Shown here: piece by piece, positions 1 through 6,928 of the stretch
Layout of the letters: each line of letters starts with the position of its first letter
Numbering within the stretch: position 1 is the first letter of the stretch
The notes under the pieces: generated by a model
Seen by the model: the letters and a program-made list of their open reading frames with translations, nothing else
The model's database searches: none
Told to the model about the DNA's origin: nothing
Assembly: GCA_030616195.1 (NCBI GenBank)
Contig: JAUWXW010000057.1
Coordinates: 1-8,324, forward strand
Direction: 5' to 3'
DNA: 8,324 nucleotides
From: Chloroflexota bacterium
Lineage (GTDB): Bacteria; Chloroflexota; Dehalococcoidia; RBG-13-53-26
Translations under genes and position numbers: made by a program

Positions 1-49
1 CGTCATCTATGGGCTGGGGGCGGCTAGCTGAGAGCGTTGAAGGCGCAGT

Positions 50-736
50 ATGTGGGCTGACGCGTTGCTGATCCTTGGGGCCTACCTCCTGGGAGCATTC
101 CCCGCTGTTTATCTGCTGGGCCGACTTCGAGGGGTTGATCTGTCCCAAGAAGAGGATATGCATATCAGCCTGTGGCGCCAGGTGGGACGTCGCGAGGGGT
201 TCATCGGGATTAGCTGGGATATTGTCAAGGGCGGCGTTGCCGTGGTGGTAGTGGATAGGGCATTTCACTGCGACTGGGGCACAGTAGTTGGGGTTGGTCT
301 GGCGGTGATAGTGGGACGAATGTGGTCCATTTTCCTCAGCTTCAGAGGGGAGAAAGCCAACACTACCAGTCTCGGTGTGGCAATAGCTCTGGCCTATCAG
401 GCGTGGTACTTTCTTCTAGGGCCGATATTAATAGGGGTTAGCATTAGAACGTTGCCTCGACTGCTTGATTCCAGACAGTCAGCCAACGAGCGTCTGAAGT
501 TTGGCGGCCCTCCTAGCTTGAGCCTGCCTCTGGGCATGCTGGCGGCTTTTGCCCTTTTCCCCGTTGGATGTTGGTACACGGACCTGAAGGGCCTGACAAT
601 TGTGGCTGCTGTAGTCATCTTTGTGTTGATAGTAGCCAAAAGGCTAACTGCCGGTCTCCGGGAGGACCTGAAGACGGCAACCAATAAGACAAGCGTCCTT
701 TTCAACCGGATGCTCTTTGACCGCAGCTACCTGTAG
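50..736 (+). CDS. Divergent PlsY-family (glycerol-3-phosphate acyltransferase-like) membrane protein
   Basis: PlsY enzymes are integral membrane proteins that move an acyl group from acyl-phosphate to glycerol-3-phosphate, the first step of phospholipid synthesis. The 228-residue product has PlsY layout: a hydrophobic N-terminus followed by FPAVYLLGRLRG (about 18-28), a DIVKGG stretch (58-62) and RMWSIFLSFRGEKANTTSLG (90-109), with about six hydrophobic segments (roughly 4-22, 55-69, 76-97, 110-132, 158-175, 183-197). Key signatures are degraded. The GSGN-GATN motif expected after the first helix reads EEDMHISLW (34-42), the usual H of GHNWS is R90, and the GGKG phosphate-binding loop reads GEKA (100-103). 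No GTE motif is seen near the C-terminus. It is therefore a PlsY relative, possibly inactive or altered in substrate. The ATG has GAAGG at 39-43, six bases upstream. A short open tail ending in TGA at 29-31 may be the end of a preceding gene. Family call fairly sure; activity unsure. Confidence 0.75.
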   Translation: MWADALLILGAYLLGAFPAVYLLGRLRGVDLSQEEDMHISLWRQVGRREGFIGISWDIVKGGVAVVVVDRAFHCDWGTVVGVGLAVIVGRMWSIFLSFRGEKANTTSLGVAIALAYQAWYFLLGPILIGVSIRTLPRLLDSRQSANERLKFGGPPSLSLPLGMLAAFALFPVGCWYTDLKGLTIVAAVVIFVLIVAKRLTAGLREDLKTATNKTSVLFNRMLFDRSYL

Positions 737-797
737 GTATATTACCACCTTCGGTGCTCTCTTCCGAATTATCCGCCAGGGATTGATCCCAGACCGT

Positions 798-825
798 TTG
801 AAAACCTTCGGGAATGCCCTATAAT
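798..825 (+). promoter_or_regulatory. Sigma-70-type promoter for the P-loop kinase gene
   Basis: TTGAAA (798-803) is followed, after a 16-bp spacer, by an exact TATAAT (820-825). Transcription would start near 831-833, two to four bases before the ATG at 835. There is no ribosome-binding site upstream of that ATG, so the message is probably leaderless. The promoter lies in the 98-bp gap after the PlsY-like gene and probably drives the kinase and pepA together. Confidence 0.65.
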
Positions 826-834
826 TGACCTTGA

Positions 835-1422
835 ATGAAGGAAAGCCAGCTAGTCGAGGATGTACAGAGGCTCAAGGCGGGCTTGGCAGACTTACCTGAT
901 CCTGTGGTTAAGCCTTTCTTGGTTATGGTCAGTGGACTGCCCGGTACGGGAAAGTCCTATTTCTGCCGCCGGTTGGCAGAGAAGGTTCCCTTGGCCATTC
1001 TGGAGAGTGACAACCTGCGCAAATTGCTTTTTCCTCGCCCGGCGTACACTGCCGAAGAGAGCTTTCGCCTCTTCCAAGCTTGCTACAAAGTCGTTGAAGA
1101 CCTGCTGAAAGGTGGCATAACTCTGGCGTTTGACGCCACTAATCTGGAAGAGCCCCATCGTGAGCGCTTTTATCATATCGCTGATCAGCTGGGTGCCGGT
1201 CTGATCATAGTGCAGGTTGATGCTTCTCCTGAGGTAGTCTACCAGCGGCTGGAGGGGCGGGCTACCGGGGTAGATCTTGAGGACAAATCGGAGGCAGACT
1301 GGGAGGTCTACCGTAGAATGAGGTCCAGGGTTCAGAGAATACACCGTAATCATTTTGTAGTGGATACCTCCGAAGACATAACGCCAACTTTGGAGAAAGT
1401 TGTACATAGAATAGGTCGATAG
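835..1422 (+). CDS. P-loop kinase (AAA_33 / zeta-toxin-like ATP-binding protein)
   Basis: Predicted cytoplasmic ATP-dependent kinase of 195 residues; the substrate cannot be told from sequence. Walker A is GLPGTGKS at 34-41. ESDNLRK at 57-63 carries the acidic residue typical of small-molecule and polynucleotide kinases of this group (SD-x-R-K). FDATNLEEPHR at 99-109 matches the conserved DATN motif with a following arginine, and the arginine-rich stretch at 138-171 resembles the lid. The length is normal for a single-domain AAA_33 kinase. The ATG at 835 has no Shine-Dalgarno sequence, but a strong promoter ends nine bases upstream, pointing to a leaderless start. The next gene begins 25 bp downstream, so co-transcription with pepA is likely. 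Alternatives include gluconate-kinase-like, tRNA-kinase-like or zeta-toxin-like enzymes. No antitoxin gene is adjacent, so a toxin role is not supported. Confidence 0.8.
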   Translation: MKESQLVEDVQRLKAGLADLPDPVVKPFLVMVSGLPGTGKSYFCRRLAEKVPLAILESDNLRKLLFPRPAYTAEESFRLFQACYKVVEDLLKGGITLAFDATNLEEPHRERFYHIADQLGAGLIIVQVDASPEVVYQRLEGRATGVDLEDKSEADWEVYRRMRSRVQRIHRNHFVVDTSEDITPTLEKVVHRIGR

Positions 1423-1447
1423 GCTGTGCTTGGAAAGGAGAACTGAC

Positions 1448-2950
1448 ATGGAGTTACGGGTTGTAGTTGATGACATCACCAAGATCGAGGTTGATGCCCT
1501 GATAGTGAACCTCTTTGAAGGAGTGAGCCAGCCTGGTGGCGCTACGGCAGCAGTGGATCAAGCTCTGGATGGTGCTATTGCCCAGCTCATTGAAGCGGGC
1601 GAGATTAAGGGCAAGCTGGGTGAGCTGGCCCTGATACATACTCTGGGTAAGATTCCGGCCAGGAGGATAGTAGTTGCCGGCTTGGGGAAGCAATCGGAGT
1701 TTGGCCTCGACACAATTCGGCGCATAGTCGGCGAAGCCTGCCGCTTCCTGCGGACGAAGGGGGCAAAAAAGGTGGCCACTATAACCCATGGGACGGGAGC
1801 GGGCGGCATTGAACCGGAAAAGTCTGCTCAAGCCATAGCTGAGGGAGGCATCCTGGGGCTCTACACTTTCCGCAAGCATATCACCAAGGAGCCCGAGACT
1901 GGTGAAATAGAAGAGCTTCTTATTGTAGACAGGGATGAGAGCAGGCTTCCTCAACTGGAGAGGGGCTGCAGCATGGGGAAGGTCATGGCTGAGGCGGCCA
2001 ACTTTGCTCGAGATATGATCAATGAGCCAGCCAACTTTATGACTCCCGGCGATATGGCGGAAGTAGCCAAGAAATTGGCTGCTGAGTACAACCTGAAATG
2101 CACTGTCTTAGACCGTGGGCAAATGCAGGAGCTGGGCATGGGAGCACTATTAGGTGTAGCCCAGGGGAGTCGTCAGGAGCCCAAGTTCATTGTTCTCGAA
2201 TACAAGGGGGATAGTTCCTCCCAGAAAACACTGGGTTTAGTCGGCAAGGGAATAACCTTTGATTCGGGGGGGATTTCTATCAAGTCTTCAGAGGGCATGG
2301 TTGACATGAAGGGCGATATGGCGGGCGCGGCCACGATAGTGGCTACTTTGCGTGCCCTGGCGGAACTGAAGCCGAAGATCAATGTCACCGCTCTGGCACC
2401 AGCTACAGAGAACTTGCCTGGTGGAGCAGCCTTGAAACCGGGTGACGTGCTCAAAGCTATGAGTGGCAAGACTATTGAGGTTGCCAACACCGATGCTGAG
2501 GGAAGGCTAATTCTGGCCGACGCTCTATCCTATGCGGGGAAACTGGGGCTTTCGCCTTTAGTAGATGTGGCTACCTTGACTGGTGCCTGCCGCATAGCCC
2601 TGGGGACAGTTTCCTCCGGTGCCTTCACCAACAATCAGGAATTGGTGGACAAGGTGATCAAAGCTGGTGAAAAGGCGGGTGAGCACATATGGCAGATGCC
2701 AATGTATGAAGAATACAAGGAGCAAAACAAGAGCGATGTGGCTGATATCAAGAACACCGGGGGAAGATATGGAGGGGCCATAAATGCTGCGCAGTTCCTC
2801 AGCACCTTCGTCGAAGATACTCCTTGGGTTCACCTGGATATAGCGGGTACCTCCGAGAGCGACAAGGAGAAGGGCTACATTGTCAAGGGGGCTACTGGCG
2901 TAGGAGTGCGCACCCTGGCAAATCTTGCCCTGGCTCTGGCTGAGGAGTAG
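1448..2950 (+). CDS. pepA: Leucyl aminopeptidase, M17 family (cytosol aminopeptidase)
   Basis: Hexameric two-metal cytosolic aminopeptidase that removes N-terminal residues, preferably leucine, during peptide turnover. The 500-residue product has the N-terminal macro-like domain (about 1-160) and the M17 catalytic domain (about 180-500). Metal and catalytic residues are all visible: K267 and D272 in GKGITFDSGG, K279 in ISIK, D290 in MKGDMAGAA, and D349, E351 and R353 in the family signature NTDAEGRL (347-354). Length is normal for PepA. The chosen start is ATG 1448, with AAAGGAG at 1434-1440 seven bases upstream. An in-frame TTG at 1430 lies upstream of that site and is unlikely. The gene follows the kinase by 25 bp and probably shares its promoter. 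Some PepA proteins also bind DNA (Xer recombination, gene control in E. coli), but nothing here shows that. Confidence 0.95.
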   Translation: MELRVVVDDITKIEVDALIVNLFEGVSQPGGATAAVDQALDGAIAQLIEAGEIKGKLGELALIHTLGKIPARRIVVAGLGKQSEFGLDTIRRIVGEACRFLRTKGAKKVATITHGTGAGGIEPEKSAQAIAEGGILGLYTFRKHITKEPETGEIEELLIVDRDESRLPQLERGCSMGKVMAEAANFARDMINEPANFMTPGDMAEVAKKLAAEYNLKCTVLDRGQMQELGMGALLGVAQGSRQEPKFIVLEYKGDSSSQKTLGLVGKGITFDSGGISIKSSEGMVDMKGDMAGAATIVATLRALAELKPKINVTALAPATENLPGGAALKPGDVLKAMSGKTIEVANTDAEGRLILADALSYAGKLGLSPLVDVATLTGACRIALGTVSSGAFTNNQELVDKVIKAGEKAGEHIWQMPMYEEYKEQNKSDVADIKNTGGRYGGAINAAQFLSTFVEDTPWVHLDIAGTSESDKEKGYIVKGATGVGVRTLANLALALAEE

Positions 2951-3005
2951 CATGGCAGAGAATTGCTTGGGCTGACGTGTTGAGCTATGGAGGTGGGTCG
3001 CCACT

Positions 3006-3027
3006 GGAACGACCTGAAGGTCGTTCC
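3006..3027 (+). repeat. Short hairpin repeat, copy 1 (8-bp stem, 6-nt loop)
   Basis: Perfect inverted repeat in the 164-bp gap between pepA and the hydrolase gene. Arms are GGAACGAC (3006-3013) and GTCGTTCC (3020-3027) and the loop is CTGAAG. CCACT precedes it directly (3001-3005) and CTACG follows (3028-3032). The same layout appears in three hairpins near the SWIM gene. It has no T-run, so it is not a classical terminator. Confidence 0.7.
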
Positions 3028-3114
3028 CTACGTGGTGGAGAGCATTCCAACACTCAGTAGGTCGGTAGCCTTGCTGGCTATACGTCTGGATTCTGGTGAA
3101 GGGAGGTAAGAGTG

Positions 3115-3762
3115 ATGAAAATCAAGTGGCTGGGGCATGCATCGTTTTTGATAACCTCGGAGGACGGTCTGAAGATAATCACTGATCCTTATTCTGTTGG
3201 AGGTGGGATCAATTACGGCAGGATAGAGGAGACGGCCGATATTGTAACGGTGAGCCATAAGCACGGCGACCATAACAATGTGGCTTCAGTGAAGGGGAAA
3301 CCAGAGATAGTGGATGCACGGGGTGCCACAAAGGTGAAAGGGGTCGATTTCAAGGGGATTGCCAGCTATCATGATGAGGCCGCGGGCCAGCAGCGGGGGC
3401 CAAATACCATCTTATGTTTCACTTTGGATGGGATGCGAATTTGCCACCTCGGTGACCTGGGGCATCAACTCGAAGGCTCAAAGATTGCCGAAATTGGTGA
3501 AGTGGATATCTTACTTGTTCCCGTGGGAGGTTTCTTCACTATTGGTGCCAAGGTGGCTACAACTGTTTGCCAGGCTCTGAATCCCAAGGTGGTGATTCCT
3601 ATGCACTACAAGACGGCCAAGTGTGACTACCCTATAGCCGGAGTCGATGACTTCTTGAAAGGCAGAAAGGATGTCCGGCGGTTAGACGCCAGCGAGACGG
3701 AATTCAAAAAGGATCAGTTACCCGCTGTTACACAGACTGTGGTTCTGAATCATGCCCGGTGA
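3115..3762 (+). CDS. Metal-dependent hydrolase, metallo-beta-lactamase fold, UPF0173 type
   Basis: Small cytoplasmic MBL-fold hydrolase of 215 residues; family members (UPF0173, YtkL-like, related to UlaG) are mostly of unknown physiological substrate. The opening MKIKWLGHASF is typical. The metal-binding motif HKHGDH is at 48-53 (H48, H50, D52, H53). Further expected ligands are H86 in SYHD, D114 in HLGDLGH, and H164 in IPMHYKT. D24 lies in TDP, a common early motif. All metal positions appear intact, so activity is likely. ATG 3115 is chosen, with GGGAGG at 3101-3106 eight bases upstream; an adjacent GTG at 3112 gives one extra residue and cannot be excluded. The gene stands alone, 164 bp after pepA and 135 bp before hisD. 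A lactonase or phosphodiesterase role is possible but not shown. Confidence 0.9.
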   Translation: MKIKWLGHASFLITSEDGLKIITDPYSVGGGINYGRIEETADIVTVSHKHGDHNNVASVKGKPEIVDARGATKVKGVDFKGIASYHDEAAGQQRGPNTILCFTLDGMRICHLGDLGHQLEGSKIAEIGEVDILLVPVGGFFTIGAKVATTVCQALNPKVVIPMHYKTAKCDYPIAGVDDFLKGRKDVRRLDASETEFKKDQLPAVTQTVVLNHAR

Positions 3763-3769
3763 AGTGAGG

Positions 3770-3791
3770 GCAACGAATCCTGTATCGTTGC
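3770..3791. other. Stem-loop between the hydrolase gene and hisD
   Basis: Arms GCAACGA (3770-3776) and TCGTTGC (3785-3791) form a 7-bp stem with an 8-nt loop, seven bases after the hydrolase stop codon. No T-run follows, so a Rho-independent terminator is not supported. It could stabilise the 3' end of the upstream message. The rest of the gap to hisD (3792-3885) shows no clear promoter. Confidence 0.35.
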
Positions 3792-3897
3792 GGCGGTGGG
3801 CGGACAGGGACGTCTGCCTCTGCCAGGCTCAGCATCTCTACATTTCTCGAGAAGCCCTCGTGACCGGGTTCTAGTCAGGCTACATAAAGGAGTCTAC

Positions 3898-5223
3898 ATG
3901 TTAAGGATAATCAATGACGTGCAAGAGGCTAAGTCTGGGTTATTAAGGCGTGTCCCCTTGGAACTGGAGGAGGTTCCTGCCGAACTGAAGCAAAAGATAA
4001 AGGAATCCTTTGGTGAGGAGCTGTCGCCGCAGCAGGCAGTGGAGCAGATTCTGTCCGAAGTTAGCTCCAGAGGTGACGCAGCCCTCTTTGATTATGCTAG
4101 GCGGCTGGATGGAGTGGAGCCTGCCAGTTTGGAGGTGACAAAGGAGGAAATTGCTCAGTCCTATGCTGAGGTGAGCCAGGAACTCGTCTCTGCTTTGAAT
4201 CTTGCTGCCCAGAGAATCAGGGCTTTTCATGCCAACCAGAAGCGCCAGAGCTGGATTGATTTCAGTGAGGGTGGCGTGGGACAGAGGGTCTACCCGTTGC
4301 AGAGGGTGGGCGTTTATGTTCCTGGCGGCACAGCAGCCTACCCCTCGACCCTGCTGATGGCGGCTATACCGGCCAGGGTAGCGGGCGTAGGGGAGATCAT
4401 CGTCACCACTCCATCACCGGGGGGGATCACGGCTCCAGCCACGCTAGTGGCAGCAGACATTGCCCAGGTTGATCGCGTTTTTAGGATCGGTGGTGCTCAA
4501 GCCATTGCTGCCTTGGCTTTCGGTACTCAGACTGTCCCTAGAGTAGACAAAATCTGCGGCCCGGGAAACATCTTCGTGCAGCTTGCCAAGAAACTGGTTT
4601 ATGGCGCAGTTGATATTGATGGATTGTACGGGCCTACTGAGTTGGTTATCGTTGCTGATGAGACTGCCAACCCGGCTATGTGTGCTACTGATCTCCTGGC
4701 TCAAGCAGAACACGATCCTTTGGCATCTCCCATTTTGATTACAACCTCATCGGAGTTGGCAATGAAGGTTAAGCGAGAGACAGAGAATCGACTGGGTGAA
4801 TCAGAGCGGCGGGACATTGTTGCCTCATCGTTGGAAAGCAAAGGTGGCATAGTATTGGTTGCCGATCTGGAGCAAGCTGCGGAACTGGTCAATGATTATG
4901 CTCCAGAGCATCTGTCTCTGATGATACGTGATCCCTGGTCCTATTTGGAGAAGGTGAATAATGCTGGTGCCGTCTTTGTTGGCGAGGATTCACCTGTAGT
5001 TCTAGGTGACTATGTGGCTGGGCCGAGCCACGTTCTGCCTACCGGTGGCACTGCTCGTTTCAATTCCGCTCTCACCGCCGAAGATTTCCTTAAGGTTACC
5101 AGCGTGGTGGCCATAGATAAGGCAACCCTGCAAAAGATAGGTCCATCGGCTGCGACCATCGCCCGCGCTGAAGGACTCAGTGGACATGCCCGGGCTGTGG
5201 AGATAAGATTACGTAGTAGCTGA
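3898..5223 (+). CDS. hisD: Histidinol dehydrogenase
   Basis: Zinc-dependent NAD enzyme that oxidises L-histidinol in two steps to L-histidine, the last reactions of histidine synthesis. The 441-residue product has family length and every catalytic residue in the expected place: Q269 and H272 in LLAQAEHDP, the E337-H338 pair in APEHLSL, D371 and H378 in LGDYVAGPSHVLPTGG, and H430 in EGLSGHA. The offsets from E. coli HisD (Q259, H262, E326, H327, D360, H367, H419) are a steady 10-11. The signature region reads KICGPGNIFVQLAKK (218-232) and then DGLYGPTE (241-248), where most HisD proteins have AGPSE. ATG 3898 has AAAGGAG at 3886-3892. The frame stays open upstream to a GTG at 3796, but that extension is not HisD-like. 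No other his gene is present. A HisD-family dehydrogenase acting on another alcohol is a minor alternative. Confidence 0.93.
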   Translation: MLRIINDVQEAKSGLLRRVPLELEEVPAELKQKIKESFGEELSPQQAVEQILSEVSSRGDAALFDYARRLDGVEPASLEVTKEEIAQSYAEVSQELVSALNLAAQRIRAFHANQKRQSWIDFSEGGVGQRVYPLQRVGVYVPGGTAAYPSTLLMAAIPARVAGVGEIIVTTPSPGGITAPATLVAADIAQVDRVFRIGGAQAIAALAFGTQTVPRVDKICGPGNIFVQLAKKLVYGAVDIDGLYGPTELVIVADETANPAMCATDLLAQAEHDPLASPILITTSSELAMKVKRETENRLGESERRDIVASSLESKGGIVLVADLEQAAELVNDYAPEHLSLMIRDPWSYLEKVNNAGAVFVGEDSPVVLGDYVAGPSHVLPTGGTARFNSALTAEDFLKVTSVVAIDKATLQKIGPSAATIARAEGLSGHARAVEIRLRSS

Positions 5224-5262
5224 AAAGGAAATAACGAATAATCGTTGAATGAGGTATTTCAG

Positions 5263-6123
5263 GTGACAGAAGAAAAGAATGTCGTTGGTGTTCGTTTTAG
5301 GCAAGCGGGGAAGGTGTACTACTTTGACCCTGCCGGGATTGAGCTCAATGTGAAAGACAATGTGGTAGTAGAGCCTGAACACGGTCTCAGGATTGGTAGG
5401 GTAGTTATTGCGCCCAGGCAAATACTGGCCACTGAGCTGACTGAACCGCTAAAAGCGGTACTTCGTAAAGCAACCCCAGAAGACCTGCAACAGCAGGAGG
5501 AGGGGAAGCAAAAGGAACAGGAGGCCCTTTCCAAATGTAGTGAACTGGCTGCCAAGTTCCATCTACCAATCAAAGTCTTGGATGCCGAGAGTAACCTTGA
5601 TTGCAGCTACATTACCATTTTCTTTGGTGCCGAGGGGCGGGTTGACTTTCGTCAACTGGTTCGAGAATTGGCTGTCTTCCTCAAGACTCGGGTAGAGCTT
5701 CGTCAAGTAGGGCCCAGGGATAAAGCTAAACTGATGGGGGGTATTGGTAAGTGTGGCTGTCCCTTGTGCTGTGCCACCTTCCTAACTGAATTCACCCCGC
5801 TGTCTATCAGGATAGCCAAGGAGCAGGGTCTTTCTCTTGAACCAACGAAAATCTCCGGGGTCTGTGGTCGTTTGCTGTGCTGCCTTGGCTATGAAAGTGA
5901 GCTGTATCGCTCTATGAAGGAGAAGTTGCCTCCCACCGGTCAGCATGTGGTCACGCCTCTGGGGGAGGGCAGTGTAACCGGTGTGAATCCACTCAAGGAA
6001 ACAGTACTGGTGCAACTGGAGAGCCAAGTGACGGTAGAATTGCCTGCTGCTGATGTTGTCAAGAGACAAAGTGACTCTGTTGGGAACGAGGAAAAGGAGC
6101 TGCGGAGGCGTTCCGGAACCTAG
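5263..6123 (+). CDS. ricT: PSP1-domain regulatory protein RicT (YaaT family)
   Basis: In Bacillus, RicT (YaaT) forms an iron-sulphur complex with RicA and RicF that works with RNase Y in mRNA processing and affects sporulation and competence. The 286-residue product begins with VVGVRFRQAGKVYYFDP (7-23), has a charged glutamine-rich helix at 73-95, and then the diagnostic cysteine region: GGIGKCGCPLCC at 159-170 (C164, C166, C169, C170) and TKISGVCGRLLCCLGYE at 195-211 (C201, C206, C207). All PSP1 cysteines appear present, so cluster binding is likely. GTG 5263 is preferred because GAGG (5251-5254) lies eight bases upstream. An in-frame TTG at 5245 adds six residues but has only a distant AAAAGG. 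The gene follows hisD by 39 bp and probably shares its transcript. RicA and RicF are not in the window. The stop codon overlaps that of the convergent HNH gene. Confidence 0.9.
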   Translation: MTEEKNVVGVRFRQAGKVYYFDPAGIELNVKDNVVVEPEHGLRIGRVVIAPRQILATELTEPLKAVLRKATPEDLQQQEEGKQKEQEALSKCSELAAKFHLPIKVLDAESNLDCSYITIFFGAEGRVDFRQLVRELAVFLKTRVELRQVGPRDKAKLMGGIGKCGCPLCCATFLTEFTPLSIRIAKEQGLSLEPTKISGVCGRLLCCLGYESELYRSMKEKLPPTGQHVVTPLGEGSVTGVNPLKETVLVQLESQVTVELPAADVVKRQSDSVGNEEKELRRRSGT

Positions 6124-6635
6124 CCGGCTTGCAGTATGAACTTCTGCCATTCGCCGTGGGTGTCGAGGTACTGGTAAGGCACGGAGAAGCTGGCTGGTGG
6201 GGGAGGGGCAGGGTGGCGGAGGAGTTTCATGCCTGCTTCAGGTGGTGTCCGCCCTGCTTTGCGGCGGTTGCAGGAAAAACAACAGCTAACCACGTTTTCC
6301 CAACTATGCTGGCCCCCTCGACTACGAGGAACGACGTGGTCCAGAGTCAATTCTTTAGTGGCCCGTTCACAATACTGACAAGTGTACTTATCACGGTTGA
6401 AGACTTCGAAGCGAGTCAGCTTTCTTTGAAAGTGAGGACGCTTGATCAGGCGGTTAAGGCGGACCACCGAGGGGATAGGAAGAGAGAGGCTGACTGCGTG
6501 TATCATACCCAAGCCATTTTCGACTACCTCAGCTTTATCCTGGAGTACCAGGACTAACGCTCTTCGGACCCGGCAGAGATTGACCGGCCGGTAGTCTTGA
6601 TTCAGAACGAGAACCGGAATGCTTACAGTATCCAC
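6120..6635 (-). CDS. HNH endonuclease family protein
   Basis: Predicted zinc-stabilised HNH nuclease of 171 residues; DNA cleavage is inferred from family and the biological target is unknown. The N-terminal part (about 6-62, VLVLNQDYRPVNL and a region rich in R, A and L) is the domain seen in a common bacterial HNH subfamily. The HNH core spans 80-130: CQYC at 86-89, LDHVVPRSRGG at 98-108 with H100, N114 in WENVV, and CFSCNRRK at 119-126 closing the zinc knuckle. The last catalytic position is N123 (H-N-N form), common in this subfamily. The C-terminus has a proline run at 142-147. The start is GTG at 6633-6635, preceded on the minus strand by GGAAGG with four bases between. The gene is convergent with ricT and overlaps it by four bases. 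No methylase or restriction partner is adjacent. Confidence 0.88.
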   Translation of the reverse strand: MDTVSIPVLVLNQDYRPVNLCRVRRALVLVLQDKAEVVENGLGMIHAVSLSLPIPSVVRLNRLIKRPHFQRKLTRFEVFNRDKYTCQYCERATKELTLDHVVPRSRGGQHSWENVVSCCFSCNRRKAGRTPPEAGMKLLRHPAPPPPASFSVPYQYLDTHGEWQKFILQAG

Positions 6636-6768
6636 ATGTCCTTCCGTAGAGAACTGCCCAAGAGGCCTCTTTTGAGGTGCTCTTGAAACTGCCTCATTTT
6701 ACTGAAAGAACATCCTGGAATGCAAGTCTGGAAGCGCGGCTCGAAAATAGCGATTGAAATCCCCTAGG
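6636..6768. other. Intergenic stretch upstream of the HNH gene
   Basis: No gene is seen here. It holds the 5' region of the minus-strand HNH gene and, at 6661-6670, a 10-bp palindrome AGAGGCCTCT that overlaps a small CCTC/GAGG hairpin with a TTTT loop (6666-6677). No convincing promoter box pair was found for the HNH gene; a TAAAAT on the minus strand near 6696-6701 lacks a good -35 box. Confidence 0.3.
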
Positions 6769-6773
6769 CATAG

Positions 6774-6795
6774 GGTAGGGGCTCTGTCCCCTACC
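6774..6795 (-). repeat. Short hairpin repeat, copy 2 (minus orientation)
   Basis: Read on the minus strand, the arms are GGTAGGGG and CCCCTACC with loop ACAGAG. CCACTT lies just before it (plus 6796-6801) and CTATG after it (plus 6773-6769). It is head to head with copy 3. The outer CATAGG (6769-6774) and CCTATG (6822-6827) make the pair one larger imperfect palindrome. Confidence 0.7.
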
Positions 6796-6801
6796 AAGTG
6801 G

Positions 6802-6823
6802 GGCGGGTGACGGAGCACCCGCC
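6802..6823 (+). repeat. Short hairpin repeat, copy 3 (plus orientation)
   Basis: Arms GGCGGGTG (6802-6809) and CACCCGCC (6816-6823) pair perfectly around loop ACGGAG, followed by TATGG. Only six bases separate it from copy 2. The CCACT leader found before the other copies is missing on this strand, because the spacer is the reverse complement leader of copy 2. Confidence 0.7.
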
Positions 6824-6874
6824 TATGGCAAGCATGGTAATGGCCGGTTTTGCGGAGCAGAGTGCCGGTTGGCA

Positions 6875-6903
6875 TTGACCTGGTCTGCGCCAAGAGCTAA
6901 GAT
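6875..6903 (+). promoter_or_regulatory. Probable promoter of the SWIM-domain gene
   Basis: TTGACC (6875-6880) and TAAGAT (6898-6903) are exactly 17 bp apart, matching a sigma-70 promoter at five and four of six positions. Transcription would start near 6910, leaving room for the ribosome-binding site GAGGA (6918-6922) and the ATG at 6929. This gives the small gene its own transcript, downstream of the hairpin pair. Confidence 0.5.
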
Positions 6904-6928
6904 TTAAGAGAGTTCATGAGGAATACCG

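Noticed and set aside
1..31. C-terminal tail of a preceding gene (frame ending TGA at 29-31)
   Set aside because: Nine codons only; the reading VIYGLGAAS is plausible but cannot be assigned.
2963..2991. TTGCTT, 17 bp, TATGGA as a promoter for the hydrolase gene
   Set aside because: Only three of six bases match in each box; too weak to list.
3796..3897. N-terminal extension of hisD from GTG 3796
   Set aside because: HisD proteins begin near MLRIINDV, and ATG 3898 has a good AAAGGAG site; the extension has no HisD similarity.
5445..5459. ACCGCT/AGCGGT hairpin with AAA loop
   Set aside because: It is within ricT codons, has a 3-nt loop and none of the flanks of the hairpin family, and is plausible by chance.
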